Source of the DNA: Aureimonas sp. AU12
GTDB taxonomy: Bacteria > Pseudomonadota > Alphaproteobacteria > Rhizobiales > Rhizobiaceae
Length of the DNA stretch: 64,000 nucleotides
NCBI RefSeq assembly: GCF_001463705.1
Contig: NZ_BBWH01000023.1
Span: 60,959-124,958 of the forward strand
Direction: 5' to 3'
The notes under the pieces are model-generated. The model was not told where the DNA came from. It searched no databases and worked only from the letters and a program-made list of their open reading frames with translations. The position numbers and the translations under genes were made by a program. Of this stretch, positions 45,462 through 54,961 are shown piece by piece (position 1 is the stretch's first letter; every line of letters begins with the position of its first letter).

Positions 45462-46613
45462 ATGGCAACGGCACTGAAGTCTCTCGGCAATATCCGCCGC
45501 TCCTTCGACCCCTGGAACGATCCCGCCGCTAAACCCCTCATCGAGTTCGACCGCGTCACCAAGCGCTTCGGCAATTTCACCGCCGTCGACGACCTGTCGC
45601 TGAAGATCTATGAGCGCGAGTTCTTCTCGCTGCTCGGGCCGTCCGGCTGCGGCAAGTCCACGCTGCTGCGCATGCTGGCGGGATTCGAGGAGCCCGGCGA
45701 GGGCGACATCCGGCTCGCCGGCGCCAGCCTTCGCGGCGTGCCGCCCTATCGCCGTCCGCTGAACATGATGTTCCAGTCCTACGCGCTCTTCCCGCATATG
45801 ACCGTCGAGAAGAACATCGCGTTCGGCCTGCGCCAGGACGGCATGGCGCGCTCCGAGATCGACGCGCGTGTCGCCGAGATGCTGAAGCTCGTGAAGCTCG
45901 AATCCTTCGCGCGCCGCAAGCCCCAGCAGTTGTCGGGCGGCCAGCAGCAGCGCGTGGCGCTGGCGCGTTCGCTCGCCAAGCGGCCGAAGGTGCTCCTCCT
46001 CGACGAACCGCTCGGCGCGCTCGACAAGAAGCTGCGCGAGGAGACGCAGTTCGAGCTGATGGACCTCCAGCAGGAACTCGGCCTCACCTTCGTGATCGTC
46101 ACGCACGATCAGGAGGAGGCGATGACCATGTCGGACCGCATCGCCGTGATGCGCGCCGGCAAGCTCTGCCAGGTCGCGACGCCCGCCGTGATCTACGAGG
46201 CGCCGTCCTCGCGCTACGTCGCCGATTTCGTCGGCAACGTCTCCCTGATCGAAGGAACGGTGGAAAGCGTGGCGAACGGCATCGTGCGGCTGGCCACCCC
46301 CGTCGGAACCATCGAGACCGAGAGCCAGGCGGAGGCCAAGCCCGGCATGACCGCCGCCTTCGCCATCCGGCCGGAGAAGATGCGCCTGTCGCGCACCGTG
46401 CCCGGCGATGTCGGCGTCAACGCGCTGCGCGGCACGGTCTGGGACATCGCCTATCTCGGCGACGTCACGCTCTTCAACGTCAAGCTCGAGAGCGGCGCGA
46501 TCGTGCGCTCCACCGTCATCAACGCCGCGCGCGTCGCCGCCGAGCAGATCGGCTGGGACGAGGAGGTCTGGCTGACCTTCCCGCGCGATGCCGGCATGGT
46601 GCTCGTGCAATGA
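45462..46613 (+). CDS. potG: Polyamine ABC transporter ATPase
   Basis: This 383-residue ATPase has Walker [24 protein letters not shown]-loop, LSGGQQQRVALAR signature and VLLLDEPLGALD Walker B, plus a C-terminal TOBE domain. A 30-residue N-terminal extension before the ABC core is usual for PotG. ATG 45462 is preferred over an upstream in-frame GTG (45423). Stop and potH start overlap by four bases. Confidence 0.93.
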   Translation: MATALKSLGNIRRSFDPWNDPAAKPLIEFDRVTKRFGNFTAVDDLSLKIYEREFFSLLGPSGCGKSTLLRMLAGFEEPGEGDIRLAGASLRGVPPYRRPLNMMFQSYALFPHMTVEKNIAFGLRQDGMARSEIDARVAEMLKLVKLESFARRKPQQLSGGQQQRVALARSLAKRPKVLLLDEPLGALDKKLREETQFELMDLQQELGLTFVIVTHDQEEAMTMSDRIAVMRAGKLCQVATPAVIYEAPSSRYVADFVGNVSLIEGTVESVANGIVRLATPVGTIETESQAEAKPGMTAAFAIRPEKMRLSRTVPGDVGVNALRGTVWDIAYLGDVTLFNVKLESGAIVRSTVINAARVAAEQIGWDEEVWLTFPRDAGMVLVQ

Positions 46614-47557
46614 GCGGGCTCGCCGGCGGTCCCGTGCCTGCAACGCCCGCGCCGCCGGCGCCCGCACGCTCCGGCGGCGGCTGGTGGAAGGGCGTCGTCA
46701 TCGGCGTGCCCTATCTCTGGCTCGCGGTCCTCTTCCTCGTGCCCTTCCTCATCGTCTTCAAGATCTCGCTGTCCGAGACGGCGATCGCGCAGCCGCCCTA
46801 TCTGCCGGTTTTCGAATGGGGCAGCGTGTCGGGGCTGGTGGAGAGCGCGCGCGAGTTGAGCCTGCAGAGCTACAACTGGCTCGTCAGCGATCCGCTCTAT
46901 ATCAACGCCTATCTCTCGAGTCTGCGCATCGCCGCGATCTCGACGCTGCTGTCGCTGCTCGTCGCCTATCCGCTCGCCTATGCGATGGCCCGCGCCTCGA
47001 ACCAACTGCGGCCGGTGCTGGTGATGATGACGATCCTGCCGTTCTGGACGAGCTTCCTGATCCGCGTCTATGCCTGGATCGGCATCCTGCGCAACGAGGG
47101 CTATCTCAACCAGTTCCTGCTCGGCACCGGACTGGTGTCCGCGCCCCTGCAGATCCTCAACACCAACATCGCCGTCTATATCGGCATCGTCTATTCCTAC
47201 CTGCCTTTCATGGTGCTGCCGATCTACGCCAGCCTCGAGCGGATGGACCGGCGCCTGCTGGAAGCCGCCGAGGATCTCGGCTGCACGCCGGTGCGCGCCT
47301 TTTGGAGCGTCACCTTCCCGCTGTCGCTGCCGGGGGTGCTGGCCGGCGCCTTCCTCGTCTTCATTCCGGCGGTCGGCGAGTTCGTGATCCCCGACCTTCT
47401 CGGCGGGTCGGAAACGCTGATGATCGGCAAGACCTTGTGGGACGAGTTCTTCGCCAATCGCGACTGGCCGGTGGCCTCGGCGGTGGCGGTGATCCTGCTC
47501 CTCATCCTCGTGGTGCCGATCGCGCTGTTCCAGCGCATCCAGGCCAAGACCGTCTGA
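46610..47557 (+). CDS. potH: Polyamine ABC transporter permease
   Basis: This 315-residue inner-membrane permease has six membrane segments. The EAA-type loop LLEAAEDLGCTPVRAFWSVTFPLSLPG contacts PotG, and FIPAVGEFVIPDLLGG is typical of PotB/PotH proteins. A short Pro/Ala-rich N-terminus precedes the first helix. Confidence 0.93.
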   Translation: MSGLAGGPVPATPAPPAPARSGGGWWKGVVIGVPYLWLAVLFLVPFLIVFKISLSETAIAQPPYLPVFEWGSVSGLVESARELSLQSYNWLVSDPLYINAYLSSLRIAAISTLLSLLVAYPLAYAMARASNQLRPVLVMMTILPFWTSFLIRVYAWIGILRNEGYLNQFLLGTGLVSAPLQILNTNIAVYIGIVYSYLPFMVLPIYASLERMDRRLLEAAEDLGCTPVRAFWSVTFPLSLPGVLAGAFLVFIPAVGEFVIPDLLGGSETLMIGKTLWDEFFANRDWPVASAVAVILLLILVVPIALFQRIQAKTV

Positions 47558-47567
47558 GGAGAACCGC

Positions 47568-48389
47568 ATGGGCCGGGGCCTGACACCCTTCAACATCCTG
47601 TCGCTGACGCTCGGCTTCGCGTTCCTTTACGTGCCGATCGTGCTCCTGGTGGTCTACTCCTTCAACGCCTCGCAGCTCGTCACCGTCTGGGGCGGTTTCT
47701 CGACGCGCTGGTACGGGCAGTTGATGGAGAACCGGCTGTTTCTCGACGCCGCCTGGGTGACGCTGCGGGTCGCCTTCGTCTCGGCCTGCGCCGCGACGGT
47801 GCTGGGAACGCTCGCCGCCATGGCGCTGGTGCGCCACGCGCGGTTTCCGGGCCGGCTCCTGTTTTCGGGCATGGTCTTCGCCCCGCTCGTCATGCCCGAG
47901 GTCATCACGGGCCTGTCGCTGCTGCTGCTCTTCGTCGCCATCGGTTTCGACCGCGGCTTCTGGACCGTGACGCTGGCGCACACGACGTTCACCATGTGCT
48001 TCGTCGCGGTGGTCGTGCAGTCGCGGCTCGTCTCGTTCGACCGCTCGCTGGAAGAGGCCGCGCAGGATCTCGGCTGTCCGCCGGCCAAGGCCTTCCTGCT
48101 GATCACCCTGCCGGTGATCTGGCCGGCCGTCGCCGCCGGCTGGATCCTCGCCTTCACCCTGTCGCTCGACGATCTCGTGATCTCGTCCTTCACGGCGGGA
48201 CCGGGATCGACCACCCTGCCGATGCGCATCTACAGCCAGGTCCGGCTCGGCGTGACGCCGGAGATCAACGCGATCTCCACCATCCTCATCGGCGTCGTCT
48301 CGGTCGGGGTTGTCGCCGCCTCGATCCTCACGCGGCGGCAGGAGCGGCGCCGCGTACGCGACGAGCGTCTCGCCGCGGAAGCCGCCTGA
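47568..48389 (+). CDS. potI: Polyamine ABC transporter permease
   Basis: This 273-residue permease partner of PotH has six membrane segments. Motifs are LLVVYSFNASQLVTVWGGFSTRWYG near the N-terminus, LEEAAQDLGCPPAKAFLLITLPVIWP (EAA loop) and FTLSLDDLVISSF, all typical of PotC/PotI. The start follows GAGGAGAA. It is the last gene of potFGHI. Confidence 0.93.
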   Translation: MGRGLTPFNILSLTLGFAFLYVPIVLLVVYSFNASQLVTVWGGFSTRWYGQLMENRLFLDAAWVTLRVAFVSACAATVLGTLAAMALVRHARFPGRLLFSGMVFAPLVMPEVITGLSLLLLFVAIGFDRGFWTVTLAHTTFTMCFVAVVVQSRLVSFDRSLEEAAQDLGCPPAKAFLLITLPVIWPAVAAGWILAFTLSLDDLVISSFTAGPGSTTLPMRIYSQVRLGVTPEINAISTILIGVVSVGVVAASILTRRQERRRVRDERLAAEAA

Positions 48390-48479
48390 CGGCCGGTCTC
48401 TCGGCCCTCTGGAGCCGATCCGACGAGCATGGGTTCGCCAAATCGGCTTTCGGTTCCTGTTTGCCGCATTGTCGGTACA

Positions 48480-48500
48480 TGAAAGCCGGCTCGGCTTTCA
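48480..48500. terminator. Convergent-gene hairpin
   Basis: TGAAAGCC (48480-48487), loop GGCTC and GGCTTTCA (48493-48500) form a perfect eight-pair stem between the convergent potI and 48512-49783 genes. It could terminate both directions. A good T-tract is missing. Confidence 0.4.
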
Positions 48501-48511
48501 CAGGAAATGAT

Positions 48512-49783
48512 CTATCGGGACGCGCCGGCTGCGGCCGCGTGCGCGGCCTCGATCGCATCGAACGTCGCGCCCATCGCGGCACCCAGCGGATCGGCCGGCG
48601 CTTCGGCGGCGACGCGCAGATAATCGAGCGCCTCGAGATCGGCAAACGCCCCGACGAGCGCCATGCGCAGGCGCGGATCGCGGATCGGCGCTCCCGCGCC
48701 GACGAGCCGCGGCCGGATCTCGGCGAGGCGCACGAGCACGGGACGGCCGGGAGCCGGGGGCGCGATGCTGCCGGTGACGAGACCCGCATCGACATCCGAT
48801 CCGACCGTTTCGGCGGGCGCCATCTGGCCGGCCGCCGTCGCCGCCGCGGTCAGGGCATCGACCGCCGCCAGAATGTCGGCCTCGCTGGCGAGCGGGCGTT
48901 CTGTCGGGCTGGCGAGCGGCGGCAGGTCGGGATCGATGCTGCTCTCCGAAATCAGTGTCTCGCCGGTTCCCTCGCGATGGGCCATCAGCATGGGCGGGCC
49001 CATCGGCTCGCGGTCCGGAAGCCCGACGCTGGAGCGCAGCGTCTGCGACACCACGGCCGGATCGGGACGGTCGGCGGGGGCAGCCATCGGCACGGGAACG
49101 GGCTTCAGCGCCGTGAACGCGGCGGCGAGGCTGACGCTTGCGGCGCGGCGCTGCGTGTCGAGGTTAACACTGCGACGGTCGCTCGCGACGCCGATCGTGT
49201 CGGCCTGGCGCCGCAGCACCGTCAGGTAATTGTCGATGCCCCCGCAGAGGAAGGGCGAGGGCTTCTGCGTCAGGAAGTCGGCGAGATCCTCGCGGATGCG
49301 CGCGGCGACCCAGCGCGTGTTGGCATCGCTCGGCCCGGCCGTGCGGCCGGCCCGGCGCGCCAGCGACGCGGCGCTGCGGAGCGCGGCGGTCTCGGCGACG
49401 CTACGCGGGCGCGGGGCCGGCGCGAAGATCAGCTGCCCGGGCAGCGCAGCTGCGATGGGCTCCGCCGACATCGCCGGCGCCGGAGCGGGCGATCCCATCG
49501 CCGCCTTCATCTGCGCATAGGGCCCCGCCAGAATGCCGGCGAAGCTCGCGTGGAAGTCGGCCGCGCAGGCGGCGGGGCTGCGGCGAGACGCGGTCTTGGC
49601 CGGGGCGACTTCGACGGTGCTGAGCGAGCGGCGCGCCGTCTCTTCCGGGCCGACGCGCGTCACCGACGAGGCAGCGGCCGGCGACGCGAGGGCGCCGGTA
49701 AGGGCGGTCGCGGCCAGCGCGAACGCCGCGAATGCGGCAAGGCGAGGCGAGAAGGCGCCGTTGCGGGCTTGGGTCGATGCCAT
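48512..49783 (-). CDS. Exported protein of unknown function
   Basis: This 423-residue protein has an N-terminal signal-like hydrophobic segment (about 15-38, AAFAAFALAATALTGALASPAAA). Much of the rest is Ala/Pro-rich and low complexity. Two regions look folded: about residues 70-95 (CAADFHASFAGILAGPYAQM) and 150-230 (RWVAARIREDLADFLTQKPSPFLCGGIDNYLTVLRRQADTIGV), each with one Cys that could form a periplasmic disulfide. The coding frame is supported by the signal segment, but no family is recognised. It lies just downstream of the AsmA-like gene on the same strand, so a joint envelope role is possible but unproven. Confidence 0.6.
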   Translation of the reverse strand: MASTQARNGAFSPRLAAFAAFALAATALTGALASPAAASSVTRVGPEETARRSLSTVEVAPAKTASRRSPAACAADFHASFAGILAGPYAQMKAAMGSPAPAPAMSAEPIAAALPGQLIFAPAPRPRSVAETAALRSAASLARRAGRTAGPSDANTRWVAARIREDLADFLTQKPSPFLCGGIDNYLTVLRRQADTIGVASDRRSVNLDTQRRAASVSLAAAFTALKPVPVPMAAPADRPDPAVVSQTLRSSVGLPDREPMGPPMLMAHREGTGETLISESSIDPDLPPLASPTERPLASEADILAAVDALTAAATAAGQMAPAETVGSDVDAGLVTGSIAPPAPGRPVLVRLAEIRPRLVGAGAPIRDPRLRMALVGAFADLEALDYLRVAAEAPADPLGAAMGATFDAIEAAHAAAAGASR

Positions 49784-49831
49784 GATCGGCTCCGTTCCGG
49801 GACAAGGCGGATGCCGCGGCGAGGGCGCCCG

Positions 49832-51715
49832 TCAGATCGGCTTGGCCTGCGGACCGACGGTCATCACGGGCTCCGGCCACTGGCCCTTGAGTGTGAAGCC
49901 GATGGGTTGCGATGTGGTGAACGAATCGTCAGTACCTGACGCCTCGGCGGTTGAGCGGTGGAATTGTCCGCCGAGTTCGAGGTCGGCCGTGCGCACGTCG
50001 TAGACGCCGCTGCCCTTCGCCTCGCCGCCGGCCATGGCGATCGACAGCGTGTCGAGGCGCAGCTTCGTGCCGAGGGTCCGCGCTTCGAGAAGCAGCCTGT
50101 CGAAGGGCTGCGCGGTGCCGCTCGCGGCCATGTTCACGGGATGGGCGCCGACCCGCGCCAGCAGGCTGGAATCGAGGCCGCGCAGCGTGCCGTCGGAGAC
50201 GCGCAGCGTTAGCTCCCCCCGGTTTCCGGCCAGGATCTCACCCCAGTTCGTGGCCGGCGCGCGCAAGGTCAGGTCGGCATCGGCGAGCCCGGTGGCGAGC
50301 GGCAGCGTTCCATCCACGAGAGACGAGAAATCCCCGGCGCGAACCCCGCGAAGGCTACCCGAAACCGTCACGGCCGGCCGGGCGAGGCGGGCGTCGAGGG
50401 CCACGCGCATCTCGCCGCGCCCGCCGAAGATCGACATGTCGCCAATGTCGATCGTTCCGACGCCCCCGGCAAGCTTCACCGTGGCGGCGACGTTGGCGGC
50501 ATTGGCGCGGCCGAGGGTCGCTTCCGAGGCCGAGAGGCGGAGGTCGAGGTCGAGGCCGCGAACGAGGTCGGTGCGCAGCGGCCGCTGGAGATCGAGCAGC
50601 GTGCGAGGTGCCGGGGCGATCGCCTGCGTCAGCATGGCGAAGTCCATCTGGTCGAAGGCCAGCGTCCCCGAGACCGACGGCCGGCGCTGGCCGGACCCGG
50701 TGATCGCCTCCAGCGCACCGCGCGCGCTGTTGCCGCCGAAATCGAGCTTGGCGGATCCGAGGGTGATGCGATCCTGCAGCATCTGGATCTGCGTCTCGAT
50801 CGTGAAGCTGCCGAAGTCGGGAAGATTGACCTGCGTATCGCCAAGCCAGCGCAGGGCGCGCGACAGCGAGGGAGCGCTCACCCGCAGCGCACCGCCGAGC
50901 TGCAGCGATTCGCCGGCCGCGCCCTGGCCGACGAACGCCGCCTCGATCGAGGGGGAGGTGAGGCCGAGATGCACCGGGCTCTGCGTGCCCGCGAAGAACA
51001 GGAGCGGCGTTTCGATCCGCGCGTCGAGCTCGGTCGGCTGGCCGTTCCAGACGTAAGTGCCCGACAGCTTGGCGGGGGTCGTACCCCCGGCCCAGGCGAA
51101 GGCGAGGTTGGCGTTCGAGATGCCGCGCCCGTCGGGCAGCCGGAACAGGCCGTCGCGGATGCGCAGTTCGCGAAGGCCCTCGAAGCGGGCGAGGAACGTG
51201 CGCGTCAGTCCGGACGCGGCCCGCGCATCGACGGCGACGGGCGCCGGGATGGGCGGCGGCGGGGATCCGGCATCCGGTTCGACCAGCGGGGCTAGCGCAT
51301 CGCCGACCCGCACGATCTCCGGCCGGATGAGGGTGACGCGCTCGATCTCGGCGCCGCCCAGCATGGCGCGCAGGAGATCGAAGTCGGCTTCCACCCGGTC
51401 GATGTCCAGCGCGGCGGCGTCGATCCGGTCGCTCTCGCCGATCCGCACGTCGGTGAGGGTGATGCGGGCGCGCGGGAAGAGCGAGAAGCTGGCATTGCCG
51501 TCGACATGGACCGGGCTGCCGGTCAGGCGCGACAGCCTCGCCTCGATATCCTCGCGCGCGCTCGGCAGCGCCAGCGACAGCGAGGAGACGAGAAGCACGG
51601 CACCGGTGACGATGAGGGCGAGTGCGAGCCCGGCCGCGACCGCGCGCTTCTTCAAGCGCCCCTTCAGGCCCCGTCGTGGCGGAGGCGAGGTGGCCGGGAT
51701 GGGCGCGTCGATCAA
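49832..51715 (-). CDS. AsmA family envelope protein
   Basis: This 627-residue protein has a basic N-terminus, one membrane anchor at about residues 27-49 (AGLALALIVTGAVLLVSSLSLAL) and a long periplasmic beta-rich region. The AsmA pattern follows directly after the anchor: IEARLSRLTGSPVHVDGNASFSLFPRARITLTDVRIG and later DIDRVEADFDLLRAMLGGAEIERVTLIRPEI. AsmA-like proteins are thought to carry phospholipid between membranes or affect outer-membrane assembly. The start is TTG 51715 with AAGGA eight bases upstream. A TTG at 51790 in the same frame has no such site. Confidence 0.85.
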   Translation of the reverse strand: MIDAPIPATSPPPRRGLKGRLKKRAVAAGLALALIVTGAVLLVSSLSLALPSAREDIEARLSRLTGSPVHVDGNASFSLFPRARITLTDVRIGESDRIDAAALDIDRVEADFDLLRAMLGGAEIERVTLIRPEIVRVGDALAPLVEPDAGSPPPPIPAPVAVDARAASGLTRTFLARFEGLRELRIRDGLFRLPDGRGISNANLAFAWAGGTTPAKLSGTYVWNGQPTELDARIETPLLFFAGTQSPVHLGLTSPSIEAAFVGQGAAGESLQLGGALRVSAPSLSRALRWLGDTQVNLPDFGSFTIETQIQMLQDRITLGSAKLDFGGNSARGALEAITGSGQRRPSVSGTLAFDQMDFAMLTQAIAPAPRTLLDLQRPLRTDLVRGLDLDLRLSASEATLGRANAANVAATVKLAGGVGTIDIGDMSIFGGRGEMRVALDARLARPAVTVSGSLRGVRAGDFSSLVDGTLPLATGLADADLTLRAPATNWGEILAGNRGELTLRVSDGTLRGLDSSLLARVGAHPVNMAASGTAQPFDRLLLEARTLGTKLRLDTLSIAMAGGEAKGSGVYDVRTADLELGGQFHRSTAEASGTDDSFTTSQPIGFTLKGQWPEPVMTVGPQAKPI

Positions 51716-51920
51716 TCGTTCATCCTTCGAAGCACGGCCGGTGGCCGGCTTGTATCGTATGGGAATGGCGGTCCGCCCGGCGAAACGCAAGCCGCGCGTT
51801 CGGGGCCTGCGCGACCCTTGCCATGAGATTGCGCCGCGTCCGAGGCGCTCGCAAGGCGTGTCCCTTCGGCTCGTCCAAGTGGATGTGCTTTGTCCGAAGC
51901 AAGATCGGGCAGCGGCGCGG

Positions 51921-53615
51921 TTAGTCCAGACGCTCGGTCTCGCCCTGCAGGAGCGAGCGGGTGAGCAGCACCACCGGCAGGATGCCGACCGCGACGATGA
52001 GAAGGGCGGCGATGGCGCCGTCCTCGAAGGCGGCGCGCGAGGCCTGCGCGTAGACGAAGGTCGCGAGCGTGTCGAAGTCGAAAGGGCGCAGCAGGATCGT
52101 CGCGGAGAGCTCCTTCGCCGCCTCGACGAAGACGAGGAGGAACGCGGTGAGGACGGCCGGGCGCATCAGGGGCAGCAGCACGGCGCGCAGCGTTCCACCG
52201 GGGCCGCGGCCCAGCGTGCGGGCGGCCATGTCGAGATGGGGCGAGAGCTTGGCGAAGCCGCTTTCGAGCGAGCCGTGGCCCATCGCCATGAAGCGCGCGG
52301 TACAGGCGAAGACGATGGCAAAGCCGGAGCCCGACAGGAGCAGCCCGGTGGAGATGCCGAAATGCTGGCGCAGGAGCGCGTCGAGCGCGTTGTCGAAGGT
52401 GGCGAGCGGGATGAGGATGCCGATCGCCAGCACCGTGCCGGGAATGGCGTAGCCGAGCGCGCCGAGGCGGGCGGCGTTTTCGAGCGTGCGGTCGCGCGTG
52501 AGGCGCGTGCCGTAGGCGAGGAGGAAGCCGATCGTGACTGTGGCGACGCCCGTCAGCCCGGCGATCGCCACCGTATGCCAAAGCGCCCGCCAGAGCGCGG
52601 GTTCGCCGAGATCGCCGAGGCGCTTCATCGCGTAGCCGCCGAGGACGATGAGCGGGATGCCGAAGCCCGACAGGATCGGCAGGACGCAGACGAGGACGGC
52701 GGCCGCTGCCGGCAGTCCCCTCAGCGGCTCCAGCCGCGAGCGCACGGGATCGGCCCGCGTTCCGGCGAAGCGCTGGCGACGGCGCGCGAAGCGCTCGGCC
52801 CACACGAGAAGGACGATGACGCCGAGCATGAGAAGCGCGATCTGCGTGGCGCCTTCGAGGTCGCCGCGGTTCAGCCAGGTCGAATAGACGGCGAAGGTCA
52901 GGGTCTGGACGCCGAGAAATTCCACCGCGCCGATGTCGTTGACCGTCTCCATCAGGGCGAGCGCCACGCCGACCGCGAGCGCGGGCCGCGCCATCGGCAG
53001 GAGCACGGCGAGGAAGATGCGCAGGCGCCCAGCACCAAGCGTGCGCGCCACATCCGCGGCCTTGCGGCCCTGCATCAGGAAGACCATCCGCGTCGTCAGG
53101 AAGACATAGGGGTAGAGCACCGAGGACAGGACGAGGATCGCGCCGCCGAGCGAGCGGATGTCGGGAAACCAGTAGTCGGCGCGCGAGCGAAAGCCGAAGA
53201 TCGAGCGCAGCACCGTCTGCACCGGCCCGACGAAGTGGAACATCTCGTTGAAGCAATAGGCCGCGATGTAGGTGGGCACCGCCAGCGGCAGCACGAGCGC
53301 CCAGGCGAGCACGCGGCGGCCGGGAAAGTCGAAGCTCGTCGTGAGCCAGGCGGTCAGCGTTCCGAAGATGCCGGTGACGAGGGCGACCCCCAGCATCAGT
53401 TCGAGCGTCACCAGCCCCGAACGGGGCAGGATGGTCTGCGAGAGACGCAGGAAATTGGCCGGCGAGCCCGACAGGGCGATGACGCCGAGCGAGACGACGG
53501 GCAGCGCGACGAGCGCCGCCAGAACCAGCGCGAGAACGAGGAACGGCCGCTCCGCCCTGCCGCGCCGCGCCGCCAGCCGCGTCGATGCGCCGTCGATGGG
53601 GCGGGCATCGCTCAT
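51921..53615 (-). CDS. Ferric-iron ABC permease, FbpB type
   Basis: This 564-residue membrane protein is made of two fused permease halves with about 12 spans, the usual form of FbpB/SfuB/AfuB. Each half has an EAA-like loop (VARTLGAGRLRIFLAVLLPMARPAL and AARTLGRGPGGTLRAVLLPLMRPAVL). ETVNDIGAVEFLGVQTLTFAVYSTW and EAAKELSATILLRPF are hallmarks of iron permeases. It would import iron delivered by the binding protein encoded upstream on the same strand. No ATPase gene follows. The next gene downstream is AsmA-like. Confidence 0.92.
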   Translation of the reverse strand: MSDARPIDGASTRLAARRGRAERPFLVLALVLAALVALPVVSLGVIALSGSPANFLRLSQTILPRSGLVTLELMLGVALVTGIFGTLTAWLTTSFDFPGRRVLAWALVLPLAVPTYIAAYCFNEMFHFVGPVQTVLRSIFGFRSRADYWFPDIRSLGGAILVLSSVLYPYVFLTTRMVFLMQGRKAADVARTLGAGRLRIFLAVLLPMARPALAVGVALALMETVNDIGAVEFLGVQTLTFAVYSTWLNRGDLEGATQIALLMLGVIVLLVWAERFARRRQRFAGTRADPVRSRLEPLRGLPAAAAVLVCVLPILSGFGIPLIVLGGYAMKRLGDLGEPALWRALWHTVAIAGLTGVATVTIGFLLAYGTRLTRDRTLENAARLGALGYAIPGTVLAIGILIPLATFDNALDALLRQHFGISTGLLLSGSGFAIVFACTARFMAMGHGSLESGFAKLSPHLDMAARTLGRGPGGTLRAVLLPLMRPAVLTAFLLVFVEAAKELSATILLRPFDFDTLATFVYAQASRAAFEDGAIAALLIVAVGILPVVLLTRSLLQGETERLD

Positions 53616-53742
53616 CGGCGGGCTCCGCCACGAAGCGATGTGGAAACGCCGAGAAGCGCCCGGCCCACTGGGGACCGGACGCTGCAGCCGACTAAAAATG
53701 AAGCCGGGCGAGTCGCGCGGGAAGCGGCGACCGATGGAATGA

Positions 53743-54783
53743 TCAGGACTTCGGACCCTCGTCGAAGCGCACCTCGTCGATGAGAGCGGACGCCTTGGCG
53801 CGGTTGGCGGCGATCTCGTCGAGCGACAGCGTGTCGGGCTTCAGCTCGCCGAAAGCCTTCACCACGGCGGAGGTCTCGACGCCCGGCTTCAGCGGGTATT
53901 CGTAGTTGATCTCCGAATAGATCCGCTGCGCCTCGTCGGTGGTGAGGAATTCCATCAGCTTCACCGCGTTGTCGCGGTTCGGCGCGTTCTTGGCGAGGCC
54001 CATGCCGGAAATGTTGACGTGGGTGCCGCCGCCCTCAAACGTCGGCATGACGACCTTGATGGCCTTCGCCCACTCCTTCTGCTCCGGCTCCTTCTCGTTG
54101 GTCTGCATCAGGCCGACATAGTAGGTATTGCCGATGGCGATGTCGCACTGACCGGAGGCGATGTTGCGCGCCTGATCGCGGTCGCCGCCCTCGGGCGCCG
54201 TCGCCAGATTGTCGCGAAGGCCGGTGAGCCAGGTCTTCGTCTTCTCTTCGCCGTGATGGGCGAGGAAGGCCGCGACCAGCGCCACGTTGTACTGGTGCTG
54301 GCCCGAGCGAATGCAGATCTTGCCCTTCCACTTGGGGTCGGCGAGGCTCTCGTAGGTGATCCCGTCCGCGCCGACGCGATCCGTCGAGGCGTAGACGACG
54401 CGGGCGCGGGCGGTGACGCCGAACCAGTCCTTCTCCTTGTCGCGGAAGGTCGCGGGAATGTCGCGCTCGACGATCTCGTCGCTCAAGGGCTGCAGGATGC
54501 CGGCCTGCTTGGCGGCATCGAGGCGGCCGATGTCGACGGTGAGGATGACGTCGGCGGGCGAATTGGCGCCTTCGGCCTTCACACGCTCTTCCAGACCCTT
54601 CTCGATGAAGATCGTCGCCGTGGTGAGGCCCGTCTCCTTCGTGAAGGCGTCGAGCAGCGGCTGGATGAGGGCCGGCTGGCGCGAGGAATAGATGTTCACG
54701 TCGGCGGCCATCGCCGAGGTGGACGCCAGCGCGCTCATCGTCACCAGCGCGAGGGCGCCGCGTCGCAGGAAGGTCGGGGTCAT
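53743..54783 (-). CDS. Ferric-iron ABC binding protein, FbpA/FutA type
   Basis: This 346-residue periplasmic protein has a signal peptide (residues 1-27). The mature protein begins ADVNIYSSRQPALIQPLLDAFTKETG. The Tyr of NIYSSR and the YY pair in AIGNTYYVGLM are the expected ferric-ion ligands of the FbpA/AfuA/FutA family. FEGGGTHVNISGMGLAKNAPN is another family signature. ATG 54783 with GGAG upstream is used. A longer frame upstream is not needed. It probably forms an operon with the permease 127 bases downstream. Confidence 0.93.
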   Translation of the reverse strand: MTPTFLRRGALALVTMSALASTSAMAADVNIYSSRQPALIQPLLDAFTKETGLTTATIFIEKGLEERVKAEGANSPADVILTVDIGRLDAAKQAGILQPLSDEIVERDIPATFRDKEKDWFGVTARARVVYASTDRVGADGITYESLADPKWKGKICIRSGQHQYNVALVAAFLAHHGEEKTKTWLTGLRDNLATAPEGGDRDQARNIASGQCDIAIGNTYYVGLMQTNEKEPEQKEWAKAIKVVMPTFEGGGTHVNISGMGLAKNAPNRDNAVKLMEFLTTDEAQRIYSEINYEYPLKPGVETSAVVKAFGELKPDTLSLDEIAANRAKASALIDEVRFDEGPKS

Positions 54784-54961
54784 CGTCAGGGATCTCCGAT
54801 CGTCGGGCGCATCGGCTGTCGGCGCGCCGGGGGCGGAGCCAGGTAGCGGCTCCGTTCGAGCGACCGCGGATAGTTGCCGCCCGCAGTCATCTTTCCGATG
54901 ACGGATTTCGACCATGAAGGCAAGTGTTGAATCCAGTAACGATCGCTTCATCGAAAAGAAT

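Noticed and set aside
51057..53783. A 908-codon open frame on the plus strand
   Set aside because: It is antisense to the AsmA-like and iron permease genes, with highly charged low-complexity translation.
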